Made by a program: the position numbers and the translations under genes. Positions 11,244-24,300 of a stretch of 64,000 nt of DNA are shown here, in pieces. The DNA is taken from positions 11,969,700 to 12,033,699 of the forward strand of contig OW285191.1 in the NCBI GenBank assembly GCA_935421135.1. The letters run 5' to 3'. Position 1 is the stretch's first letter; each line of letters starts with the position of its first letter. The notes under the pieces are model-generated. The model searched no databases. It had not been told where the DNA came from and saw only the letters and a list, made by a program, of their open reading frames with translations. The DNA comes from Bugulina stolonifera (lineage: Eukaryota > Bryozoa > Gymnolaemata > Cheilostomatida > Bugulidae).

Positions 11244-14200
11244 CTAATGTCCACCACTCTGTAGATATTCATTCATACCGTCACTTTCTGTATCATGCAG
11301 AGGTGTCTGAGATGGATCAGGCAGCTTCATATCTGATGGCTCTACTCCCCAGATATCCTTAGCATACTCCTTGATGGTACGATCACTGGAGAATTTTCCA
11401 GAAGCAGCGATATTGTACACACACTTCTTAGTCCACAGATCTGGGTTCTGGAGAATGTTATATAACATAATGTACTTATAGCAAGGCTGTCAGTTATCTC
11501 ATTTATATAAAATCAAATATGAGCACATGGACTACTAATAAATACTAAGGGTAGAAGTATTACCTTGTAGAGTTCGCTAACCTTCTCCTGGCACGCTACG
11601 TATGATTCAAAGTCTGCCAACAGGGCATATCTACAGCATATTATTCCATTATTATTCAAAACATCGAGTTTAAAGTTCAGGTGTTTGAAGTTTTCATCTT
11701 TTATATTTAAGGAGATGCTACAATCCCCAACTCTTTTTCTTCTATTCACAAATTGTTTAAGAGAGTTCCCTCAATGATTGCATTTTTTCAAATTTCCATC
11801 CTTTTATAAGGCTTGCAAAATTCACATGGTATTTGTGCATTGTTATGGCATGGCATGGCATAGCATGGAACACAATGTAAAGTACAATAACCATTATATA
11901 GACTCACACTCACCTATCATCATTCACTAGTGAGTTGAATAGATCTTTGAATAGCCCAGGATCCTCAGCAGAAAAGAAACCATCATTGAGCATGTCTAGA
12001 GCTTTCTTCAACTCAGGTATTCTTTCATAGTACTCCCTCGGCTTGTATCTGTTTCAATAATATTATATACAATCTCAAACATGTAACCAACTCATACTAT
12101 AGACATGCACTGCAATAAGTTGGTGTGAGCCAACCATCTATAACTAATATCAAAGTGTGGATATTGTTTACAAAGATAGTGGAAGGAAAGATGGTTCATT
12201 CAATATTGATAATCTATGTCTCCTTTCACTATCTTAGAGATATTCTTTGCTATATGCTATAAATACGCAGATACATACATACAGCTTAGATACTCCAAGT
12301 GATACATATTGGTATTGGTATATAACTTACCCTTTAGCCCAGAGTTGTGCCACCTCGTCTACTGTCATACCAAATATGAATATATTTTCTGCTCCCATCT
12401 CTTCTCTCATCTCCACGTTAGCACCATCTAGTGTTCCGATAGTCAATGCTCCATTTAACTGTATACGTATTAGATACACACATATACATGTATATAACAT
12501 GAAGATTATTATATTTTATAATCCACATGTCACACCCCGAACACGGCTACCGATCTTATAGTTACAACCATGTTATTACACATACATTTATAATTATCAA
12601 CTTTTCAACCTAAGCGGATGTCACCGGCCACAGCTCACCTGGAACTTCATGTTGCCAGTACCAGATGCTTCGGTGCCAGCAGTGGAGATCTGCTCACTCA
12701 GATCTGCTGCAGGTATCACCTTCTCGGCCAAAGACACTCTGTAATTCTCTATAAATATGACCTTTAGCTTATCTCCAACTATGGGGTCATTGTTTACCAT
12801 CTGAGAGATGTTGTTTATCAGTTTTATGATCAACTTGGCCATGTGGTACCCTGGAGCAGCCTGAAATAGAGCAGACACTGTGCAAGTACCTTGCATATGA
12901 TGTAACTCTGACATGAAGGGAAGTGCATACAGTGCTCCATACTGTTACACAAGTCATACCAATATTGCAAGCTGGTAGTGATACATAAAAATATGGTGGT
13001 ATGAGCTTGGTGTACAAAATATTATAAAAGAGATTTATTGCAGCTATACGACCATCCCACCCTCCCTGACACTATTGGAATGTGATATACACAGCAAATA
13101 GAACTCCAGCTACATGTCTAGAACAAATTTGCCAACAAACATAGTTTAACACCTGTCACTTACACACAAGCACTTGACATACCTTGCCACCTACAAACAC
13201 AGTCCTTGGTACAAACTCTTTCATGGGATTTTCCTTGATTCTGTTGTACATGACAATCATGTGGAGACAATTCAGGAGTTGTCTCTTGTACTCGTGTATA
13301 CGCTTGACGTGAACATCAAACATAGAGTTGACATTGATGGACACTCCATACTCCTTCTTCACGTACTCAGCGAACTTCATCTTGTTCTCCTGTCATACAG
13401 CACAGTCAAATAATGGCGAGTTAATAAATAGTCTTTATACATCTTAAGGAGCACAGAAATCTAATTTTGTAATAATACACAGATAATATAATATCTTTGT
13501 AGCAACTTTATAGAAAAGCGGATATAACTTTGTGACAAGAACTTTATATCTTTGTAATGACAAGAAGAAAAATCTGCAATGTAGACAGACTGTAGTATAA
13601 CATTATATTACTTTACAACACTTTCACATACCAGGGAATATTCTCGTTACCAAATTTTATTAGCCAAGTCAGATATGAATATTTATTACCTAAAGTAGAG
13701 ATAAAACCATCAGGAAATTAATTATCAAACCACCTACTTGCTTGACTTTTCTGACAGCAGATAGAAAGTTTGGGTTGTCTACTAGAGGTTCAAGTTTACG
13801 AAGTTCATCCAGAGCCACAACCCACCCGTCACCTACAGGAATAACAGAATAATCGTTACACTAGACGAGTACAGACAGCGCAATCAATGAGGAATTGTAT
13901 ATCCTTACATAAGATAGAACAGACAACTCCAATGCAGTTTACAGTGTTACAGCTCAAAAGTACTAACACATACACGATAATATTATGATAATACAGTATA
14001 TTGCAATGGGGATAGACCATTAAAGCAACACTAGCACACACTCTTTCTAAAAGAGAAATTACACATTTTCCAAACTTACTTTGTGACAGCAATTAAGTAA
14101 AAAACACAAAAACCGCACTTCAATTATACAACTTTAAAACCAAGAACAAAAACCAACAAGTTCATTCTTAATGTGGAGTGCATGAGTTCCTCATGAGACA

Positions 14201-17200
14201 TTAGATTACTACTATAAACTTTAAAAACAACAATCTGTTGTATTTGAGTAGTTATCCGCTCTTACCTATCTTATCAATGATGACATCACTAAGACTTGGG
14301 TTACACATAAGTAACCATCGTCTTGGCGTTATGCCATTCGTCTTGTTCTGAAATCTCTCTGGGAACATCTCATAGAAATTTCTAAACCTAAAACAGTATC
14401 ACTTATCTCAAGCTTATTCCTCCTACTCTGTATTGATGGTACTTTGAATTAATTAGGAGTTACCACACCTTCAATTAATTTAACAAAGTGGCGACAACTA
14501 CAAGTATTACATGAAAGACTGATATGAATTGCAGTATAGCAGCCTGGTTTCCAACAGAATGGTTGGGTACAGTAGTTATTCAGTTTAGGGTCTATATTTG
14601 ACTTTAAAACCGAGGTATGAGGTATTAGATCAAGCACAAACAGCCATTCATTGTCTCGGAGTCGCTGGAACCCAGGCTACCATAGTCGTAATAAAGGTTG
14701 ACTAACGTCTGGGTCTTGATGATGTTAGAGTGTATAGCTGCTACTCCATTTATAGCGTGACAAGACACGATACACATGAACGCCATGTTAATTCTCTTCT
14801 CTCCATCTTCCTCCACCAATGACATCTCTCGCAGCTTATCAACATTTCCCGGCCATTTACGGCTCACTTCCTGTCAGTTATATGATAGTTCATTAGCAAC
14901 AAAACAGAGGACAGCCGGCAAATGCTTTCCTGTACATAGAAAAAATAATTATCAAACACTTTAACAAACTAAGCTTCATAGTCTGTCATTTCGGAGAGGT
15001 TACAAATAAGTCCTATTACCATACGGTTTTGATTTTAAACTTGTGATACTTGTGATACCACACTACTAATACATGTATTTGTAGTGTATGACTGTAAATA
15101 CTCCATCACATGACTAATAAATAAGATAATGCCAAATGACTCATACAATAGAGAATGACTCACATCAAGAAACTTGGCATTTATCTGGTAGATAATGTCC
15201 AGGTGTCTTGGTAGAATAGTCTCCAGCATGTGTACAGGCCACCTCTCCATGGCTTCTGGTAGGATAGTGTGGTTAGTGTAAGCACATGTCTCCTTGGTTA
15301 TCTCAAATGCCTGCATTACAACAAAACAGACAACATGTACTGCTATTCTTACTACTACCACACCACTATCACTGCTACTACTCAATGCTACCACTACTAC
15401 TAATTTTATCAACTGCTACCAACACAACTGCTATATATACATATAAATGGAGCACTTAAAATCTACATACAACAAAGAGAACAGAGTACACAGTTACAAG
15501 ATAAAATTACTAAATTCGGCCATATTTAATTACATGGTATTAGTTTCCAAATAGTAAAAATATAAGGTAGAGAAAACTCCCACTCTGACAATAATGCCAA
15601 GTACCTCATCAAACTCCAGACCTTCCATATCTATGAGGATTCTCATGAGCTCTGGTACAGCCAGCGAGGGGTGAGTGTCATTCAGCTGTATAGCCACCTG
15701 CAAGACAGTAAATACATATTGTTATCTGAAGCACACATACCGACACACATCTATCACAGAGAAGTACGGAATATATGAGTTGTACAACAGAGCTACCCAA
15801 AATCTATACTATCTACATATCACACATATTTGTTTATTATGTATTGCTTATTACACGGATTGACAGGGAACGAACCTTGCTAGAGAAAGACGCAAAGGAA
15901 GTCCTCACGACATCTCTACAGCCAAACTTAGCTGATTTGAATCTCCTCACTATATCCTGCAAGGAGGCGGCTACCAGGAAGTACTCCTGCTTTAGCCTTA
16001 GCTCCTTACCACTAAAGAACTATGCGGAAGAGGGATTTCATTAGACATACATAAATAGCAATATGAAATCATTAGTTTAAAATTATTGTCCAAAACACTA
16101 AAATGTGCTTCTGCAGTAGTTAGTCGACAGCCAATAAATAATAATTTATTACTCTATTTCCATCACTGCACTATTAATAAAGTTCCCTATCAGAGGATAC
16201 ACACGTAGTCTACACTATCAACATATTATATATTTACACCACGTATAACATACGTACATTATCATTAGGATAGAGAACTCTGGATATATTCTCAGCTAGG
16301 TTACTGTCACACACAGCTTGGATATACTGTCCATTGTTAACTACAATCACAGGTGTTTAATCATTTTATACATCAACAAAGTTAAAACTAGACCATGCTG
16401 TAGTATATGGCAGTAAATATAGATACTAAACACCGCTACTGAAGTATAATACTGTCAAATTTGGAGTTAACTTCCCTTGCTCAAACCGTGTGAACACAAC
16501 TTCAAATAGCCTTCTACCAGCAATACTAGCAGGTATACGTAATACTCACAGAACTCCAGGTTGAACTGGTTGGGTGCTTTGGCTGACCACAGTCTCATCG
16601 TATTTACTGTGTTGTTCATGTATCCTGGTACAGGACTGTCATAAGGCATGGCAAACACAGTCTGTAATACAGTATTATGTAATACAGTATTATCTAATAC
16701 AGTATTTGGAATATAGTGTGTCTAATAGTATGTCTAATATAGTCTGCATGAGATAGAGTGTAACACAACACGCATGTTTAGACATCATGCCATGTCTAAT
16801 GATGGGCTACTGTTATTCCTCACAGTATACTAAATCACAAACAAAGATCTAAGGCTACATAAATTTATACAATATTGCACCCACATTAAATTTACAAGTA
16901 GGCCCTACATTTAACCGATGCTGTTGATTTGGATTTGACTAGGCACTAGGAATATATTATGCTGGTCTGCAACAAACAAGATGGTAGGCCACAGATCACC
17001 ATGAAAACAACAGCTACTGGTAAACAGTTATTACAGTTCATATATCATATCATGCATACACTATACATAAATATAGGTATGTGTTTCACTTCCATATACA
17101 AGTGTATCACTCCAGGGTTGCATGTTAATCAATAAGGTATGCATTCAGTCGCTCACCCACAGTACAGTACGTGATACATTCATGTATCATCACACATCAC

Positions 17201-20093
17201 TATGTGAAAGCATGCTATAATGCTATAATACTTATTACACACATTCCATCTCACTATTTATTGTCAGACAGTCCCCATAACATTACTTTTTAACCCACTT
17301 GGATATGCAAATACTATTCTGTTATTTGGTAGATTTTGGCTATAAGTCAAACTATGCATTGTCACCCCTAGATAACAACCTTCTGTATCCCAGAGACCTA
17401 GACAACTGCAATATGTCCACTCACATGTGTGTCCACCCATTTCTTCTTGCCATTCTCTTCACTAACCCTACCATAGAAGTTGACAGGAAGACAGTATTCT
17501 GGTCTGGCTTTCTCCCATGGACATCCAAACCTCAGCCAGTCATCTGGGTCCTCTACCTAATCAATTACACACATTATAATATAGTCTACAAAGAGACACT
17601 GCTTAGGGTTTGATAAACTACATTATTACATATCACAGTGATCAAGCAAGAATTGTACTAAAAATAATCACAATAAAGCTTCAACAAAAACACAATGTGC
17701 CAGCTTCATAGCTGATCTGCCAAGTAATGGTTTGTAAACATAATCAATCAGGCCATACACATGTGCACATTGGATGTAGTAGTATCAGAGAACTACACAG
17801 TATTAAACCAGTAATCAGTTACTAACCCCACAATACATTGTATGTTATGTAACTGCACACTTAGTTAAGTCCATTGACCTCTGTAAACCTATGTCTAAGT
17901 GCCAGGCTGCAGTAGACATCAGGTGATATGGACAACACAGTACATTGTATGTTACAGTGAACCAGTGGCATTACAGTGAACCAGTGGCTTTCGTGTGTGA
18001 TGCCATTAACTCCAAATAAAAAATGTATGCTAAAATACTAGAACATCTACTCTTACAGTCCAGACTGTATTAACCTAGTGACCTCTAGTGGACACCACAT
18101 ACCTGCCATCCATTATGGAATCTCTGAGTGAATATACCATAGTCATATCTAATACCATAGCCATACGCTGCCAAACCAAGAGAGGCCATAGAGTCAAGGA
18201 AACAGGCAGCTAATCTACCTAGTCCTCCATTACCCAGCCCAGCATCTTCCTCGATCTCTTCTAACTCCTCGATGTCTAGACCAAGCTAGTAAGTACATGT
18301 GACAACAGGTACACATACATGTATATATACCAGTATTCTATAAAACTATCCATACTAATAATGTTATGTGTATGAATGCACATATGAATTGAAAGGTGCA
18401 GATTAGATGCATATACTATCAATAAGTATACACTATAAACACTAAGTATACCAAGTGACTATAATAGGTTTTTTAGTCGTAGTAGGCTTTCACATACATA
18501 ATAATATGCATTATAACATAACCATGCAGCAACTACATGCACATCTAGATGTCTAGTTGAAATGTTTGAATCTCATTAGCAGTAAAATGTAGAAATATCT
18601 GAGATGTGAATCTAATTTTAGACCAGTCATAATTGAAAGGAGTCATAATTTAATTTTGATGCAGCAATGCATATTCTGATGGTACCAAGGTTACATGTGA
18701 CACTGAACTGACACATGTGTGCAATACATGTACAGTAATAGTGAGCTTAGTCTAATATAAAGCCTCAGTACCTACCTGATACAATGCCTCATCACATTCA
18801 CTTTGGATTCCCAGGTTAATCATAGTATTTGATAAACTCCTACCCATGTAGAACTCCAGTGACAAGTAGTAAACTCTCTGCAGTATAACACATATATACT
18901 AGTAAATGGTATGACAAAATAATACGGTGGGCTTACTTAGTAGGTTACATACAGTGTACACGTACTTCAGTACTTACTACTACTAGTACATAATTATAAG
19001 GGCTGAGTTGCAGTACATTTATAATACCATTAGGTAGATGCACAATGTATAGTAAGGAATAATGTAATGCTGTTTACAGTCCAAATAGTCCCTGTACAAT
19101 ATATAATGGTATTACATAATACTTTTACTAAGAAATCTAATAACTGTACTAACATGCGCTAGTATCTAGTTAGTACAGTATACAAGTAATAGTGTTAGTA
19201 CAGCATAATCAATAGTAAACTGCCTATAGTAGAATAAACATGTAGGTTTTAAAGAAGGAAGTTCCAAGCGCTGTGCCACTGAAGTACATTTATGTGGGTC
19301 CTAGAACCTTCCCCCCCCCCACCCCACATGAACCAGTGGTCACCACCAAACATATACTATGCGCCATATACAAAAACTATTTCCTATACCCCAGTGAAAC
19401 ACCAGGCTAGACGTAAAACATATCTCTACACCTCCCTTAGCTAAGTTTTCAGACATTGAAAGGATATGTTGACGAGTGACATGGAGCTTGGGCTGAAATA
19501 TATTCGCTATATGAAAATATTTTTGAATAGTTTGAAATTCATGCTAACAGTAACAGTTATTCGCTCCATTACCTGAAAGAACAGAATTGTATATTGAGAA
19601 GCATGGCAGATGAGTTAGCCTGTGATAACCGATAACTACCTAATAATATTATAAACTTGCTACAGGTATTTATATGTAAATATAGCTCTAATTGCAGTAG
19701 TGGAGTAATTTTGATAGCCAGAGGCTATGTCTGAGATTGGTAAAATTAGGTCGGGTTACATAGAAGTTTTTTTCTGCTGCAATTATAGCAATTATCTCCT
19801 CTTCTTAAGAGAGTTCTTGCAAAATAAAAGTGAAACACAGGACTAACCTTGGGATCTGAATCATAGTAGTACTGTTGGGTCCTGATCCAGCGCCCCACTA
19901 AGTGATCCCTGACAGTGTGAGCTAAGGCAAAGAAGTAATCCCTAGGAGTAGCAACATTCCTATCCTTGACGAGAGTGTAGTGGAGGTGCCTGTTGAATGT
20001 CTTCTGCACGCTCTGTACATTACCCAGCTGAGGAATACCTCTCACAGAGATCTGTTTCCTCCTCTCATGGTCTGTCTTTGGAACTGATGCCAT
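11244..20093 (-). CDS. PYG: Glycogen phosphorylase (complete, 18 coding exons, 861 aa)
   Basis: Exons in transcript order: 20093-19848, 18877-18776, 18285-18103, 17556-17425, 16661-16550, 16340-16258, 16019-15876, 15697-15605, 15310-15164, 14870-14707, 14387-14266, 13832-13738, 13389-13183, 12860-12639, 12458-12331, 12048-11914, 11630-11564, 11447-11244. The enzyme releases glucose-1-phosphate from glycogen in the cytosol, using pyridoxal phosphate. The N-terminus carries KQISVRG, so Ser16 matches the phosphorylase-kinase site (Ser14 of mature muscle enzyme). [35 protein letters not shown] and HEYKRQLLN are family hallmarks. [10 protein letters not shown] holds the cofactor lysine (K682). Length is slightly above the vertebrate 842-847. 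Invertebrates usually have a single gene, so no liver, muscle or brain label is given. A 3' splice site (AAACAG) just before the ATG implies an upstream 5' UTR exon. Confidence 0.97.
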
Positions 20094-21369
20094 TCTTATC
20101 TGTTTAAATATATGGTAAGTGCTAAACGAACACGTATATTGGTATGTCAACCAGCACCACACAACTGTAGGAATTAACAAAATAAAGACTATAATTTTAT
20201 ATTTAGCAAAATCGACAAAAAATTGTCCTTTTACTTTTTCAAATTGAAAATAAATTAAATTATTTAAAATTCATAGAATAGGCAGATACAGTAGTAGGCC
20301 TACAGCATAAATCACTAGACAAACCACCCAGAGATAAAAATAAAAGAGAATATTATATTATATAATATGCCACTCGTTCCAACTTACTTAAGCTACTACA
20401 CACCACAGTACAGGCGCTGACTCTTACATTTTTAAAATGGTTTTAGTCAGAAGTCAGTAGGCTACACCAACACTTTACTTGCAGTGACTGGGTGTGAGTG
20501 TGAGCAATACCTCTACCTTTGAATACTTTTGGAAAAATAGCATAATCTTGAATTTTGACAAAGGTAGCACCTCATTGGTACAGAAAATTGTGTTTAGACA
20601 GTGATTTAGATTCAGATTCAGATTGTGTTGGAGAAGTAAGTTCTACATTAGCATGCATTAGCCATCAACTCACAGCTCAGTCAGTCAATTTGTCCTTTCC
20701 TCGTCCTAGGCTACTCCAATGAACTAATACTATACCATTACTACAAATTAAATCCGTCTATACTCTATGACTCACACTCACTGAGTATACAGTATTAGTT
20801 AGTATTGATTGAGTACACAGTATGAGTATGAGTATAAGTCGTATAGTTAGTTAGTAAAGTATACAAACAGTAGCAACAATCTAAAACAACTTACTGTCTA
20901 CTGGTTATGTCTTGACTCTTGAATCAAAGATCAATCAGCTTAATTCTGGTTGCAGTCATCGGTACAGCTACTTGCACTTGCACACCTAACAAACATCAGC
21001 TGGAGACTGGAGTCGCAAACGAATAGTAGTGATTGAAGGTAGTAATCAGCAGCACACAATCAACCACTTTGTTTTGCAGGGATTTTGGTTTGTTTATTAA
21101 CCGTGGTTCTACCGTTTTGAACGAGGTGCCAATTGTACACCCCTAATTGATATATTTTTATATTGTTAGAATATGGGCTATAGAATATAATGGACCAATT
21201 AGTCTTCCGCATTGCGCTCGCCGCAGAACGCGTGACGTTAAGTACAGCTTAGTTTAAATTCAAAGACCGCTTAAACGAGACTGAAGTTTTTTGTATCTTT
21301 TAGTGATTGTTGCCAACTTACTCATATTTATTATATTTATCATTGCCTAATTTGTAGTAATCCCCTGCT
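20094..21369. promoter_or_regulatory. Head-to-head promoter region of PYG and PTGR2
   Basis: The two genes are divergent with 1276 bases between start codons. A minus-strand donor-like GTAAGTT at about 20894 would suit the phosphorylase 5' UTR exon, leaving only a few hundred bases for a shared promoter. Near 21207-21240 is a locally GC-rich block with CpGs and TGACGT (CRE-like core), set in AT-rich surroundings. No TATA box is evident. The promoter call is an inference from arrangement and composition. Confidence 0.4.
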
Positions 21370-24300
21370 ATGGCGCCGGATACATATGACAACTTTCACG
21401 TGGTATTGTGCTCCAGACCAAAAGGTTATTTTTAAATGATATAATTGATAAATAATGCTGCTATGCAGTTAGTATAACAGATGTTCATTAATAATCAGAC
21501 TATCACTATTTCTTCTATTAATTATAAGCCGCAAAATGTGTCTAATTCAAGATTTAATAGTGTAGCATAGCATTCGCTAGCATTGCAGTATGAAGGCAGT
21601 GTGAAGGCAGTGCGGCCTTCACCTGCAGTGTGAAGGCAGTGATACTGATCGTATCACTGCTTTCATACCGCTTTTGCTTACACTAAAATATTAATATAAA
21701 ATAAATCGGTTAAGTTGAGTTCATGTCAGGGATGTAATCTTATATATTGCAGCAATTCTTCTCTAGAGATCACTGGGCTGGTTCTATAGGTTTTTTATTG
21801 ATGTTACCATGCTAACCCAGTAATAATTGACCACAAAAAATTACAAATGTACTTAGTGCAAAATACATTGTATACAATATTAATTATATTTATGTCTTTG
21901 TATGCACATGTGTTTACATAATATTACAGATTTGAGAGACAAGCCCCGACCAGAAAACTTTTCCTACAGAAAGTGTGACTATCCAAAGTGTTCAGAGAAT
22001 GATGTCATTATCAGGACACTTTACATTTGCATGGACTCTGCTATGGTTTGTTACAAACTGAAACTACCAAATGGGACTACCTACATGTAATGTATATGCA
22101 AACGTTTTCTATTCTCTATTCTATACATGTATATGTAATAGTTTTATCCCAGTGTATGACCTCTCTTGTTCTTTAGAGATGTCGAATGAATGAAAATGCT
22201 GGTGATCACAATCTAGACTCTTGGCCTTTAGCTGAAACCATAGACGGTTTAGCTGGCATAGGTGTTGTGATAGAGAGCACTTGCCCTGCCTACCAGATAG
22301 GAAACATTGTTGAGGGCATGTTTGGTTGGCCATGGAAATTCTATTTCTCCGCCAATGAATCTGTAACATCTCTAAGATTCTCTCTACGGAAGGTACATGT
22401 AAAACTAAATCACTGTAAAATGTAGTACAGCTGGAGTCCACACTTACATGTACATATATTCAAAAATCAACACCAATATAAAGTTATAATTTTTGTTGGC
22501 ATGCTACCTCACTACTTCTGCTAGTAGCATATTTATCATTATACGTGTATTACATTACCACAATGCATACTCTACAGGGTGGCCGAGTGGTCTAGCGCTA
22601 ATCACTCTGGTCTTGCAGCAATGACGCAAGTTATCTGCAAGGACGTGGGTTCGAGTCCCGCCAATGACCTGGAGGTTTTCGTCCCGAAGAAGGTTTTCCC
22701 TCTGTGCCATATCGAACTATAATAATATCCAGCTCTAGAAGTTGTGGTGGCCCCTTGACTAGCTCTGCTATTGGGCAGCCACGTTAAAGAATTGTGTTTG
22801 GCGCCACGGATATTATTATTAAGATAGTAGCATAATTATCTGAGCTACATGCATAAACTTGCTGCAAACTATTGACCTTGGAGTTTACTTCTCCTTCTTT
22901 TAAAATGAAAGAGAGAACAACTTAGCAATTACGATGCATAACACAAAACACAAATATGTAATCTATATTGCCCCTAACTGGAGGCTCTTCATTGCTTATA
23001 TTGATATCTTTATAATAGCATTTATACGTGACATACTGAATATGGTTCCTGCTATAGTTGAACTCTGGGTATTAATTAGTACTGTGATGTCACCTTTAAT
23101 TGTCAAAGATGGGTTACTTTTCAAATTTTCCAATGTCAGCAAAGTGTTATTTTGTTCCAGATGAAGGAAAGTTATGTAAAAAAGTCTCTAATAAGTTTAC
23201 CACTCAGCTGCCTTGGTATGGTTGGTATTACATCTGTACTCAGTTTGACAGAAATGGGCAGACCTCTACCTGGGGATACGTGTGTGGTGGCCGATGCTGT
23301 TGGGGCCTATGGCAGCATTACTGGCCAGGTAAGCTACTTTCTGCCATCTATGGGACCATGTGGTGTATGGTCAAGCTATTGCATATATCTTGACACAACA
23401 CAGTATCCAAATATAGTACGGTAATTTCTGGTAATTGGTAATTTCTTGAGGTTCTTGGATCACTGTGGCCTAGTAGATACATACAAGCCTGGATCCCCAT
23501 TTGGGTAAAGACACCAAGGGCTGATTTCCCTTGTGGTCTAAGGAAGTGCGCTGTAGTCTAACTTGTTACAGATTTCTCTCCTGTCACATAATTTTTTATA
23601 CTGTAACTATAGACAACTTTCAATGCTATGCCACTAGAAGGGTGAGGGTGCCTTCTTGGGTACCCCTATCTTAGCTTGATCACAGGAGGTATAGCTGGTA
23701 CTAGCAATACATTATTTGTTTCTTTCGTGAGTAGATAGCGAAGATATTGGGATGTTCCAATGTTGTTGGCATCTGTGAGACTGAAGAGGAGTGTAAGTTT
23801 GCAGTAGATAAGTTCAACTATAGTGCAGCAGTGAATAGGAACAGCAAGCAATTCTCCAGTGATCTCAAACTGGCGTGTCCAGCGGGAGTAAATATCTTCA
23901 TAGACAATTATGAAGGTAAAACCAGCAATAAAGTCATCCTCCAGGTAAGCAAGGGGAGGTGGGGCATTTACAACAACCAGGATATCTGTATGTGTATGTT
24001 GAGTATACTAGGATATACATGTACTCGTACATGTAGGCCTACAACTTTGTGTTGCGACTCACATTTAGAATACACCAAGCCTGTCAGTTTTCGCTAGAAC
24101 AATAATATGCTATTATAATTCATACATGTATAATAAAGGTGTTTGTAGCATTCATCAAGGCATATAATTATGCGTTGTGTAATATACCTAATTGGACATC
24201 TCAAGCTGTTGATGGTAGCAGTCGGGAATGATTGACCATGATGTGACTGTGTATACTGTATAGGTGTACATCAGTGGTCACAGTCTAAGAAAAGAGGTGG

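Noticed and set aside
22577..22665. Functional class II tRNA gene
   Set aside because: The sequence continues into a SINE body with a second copy elsewhere, and the acceptor stem does not close.
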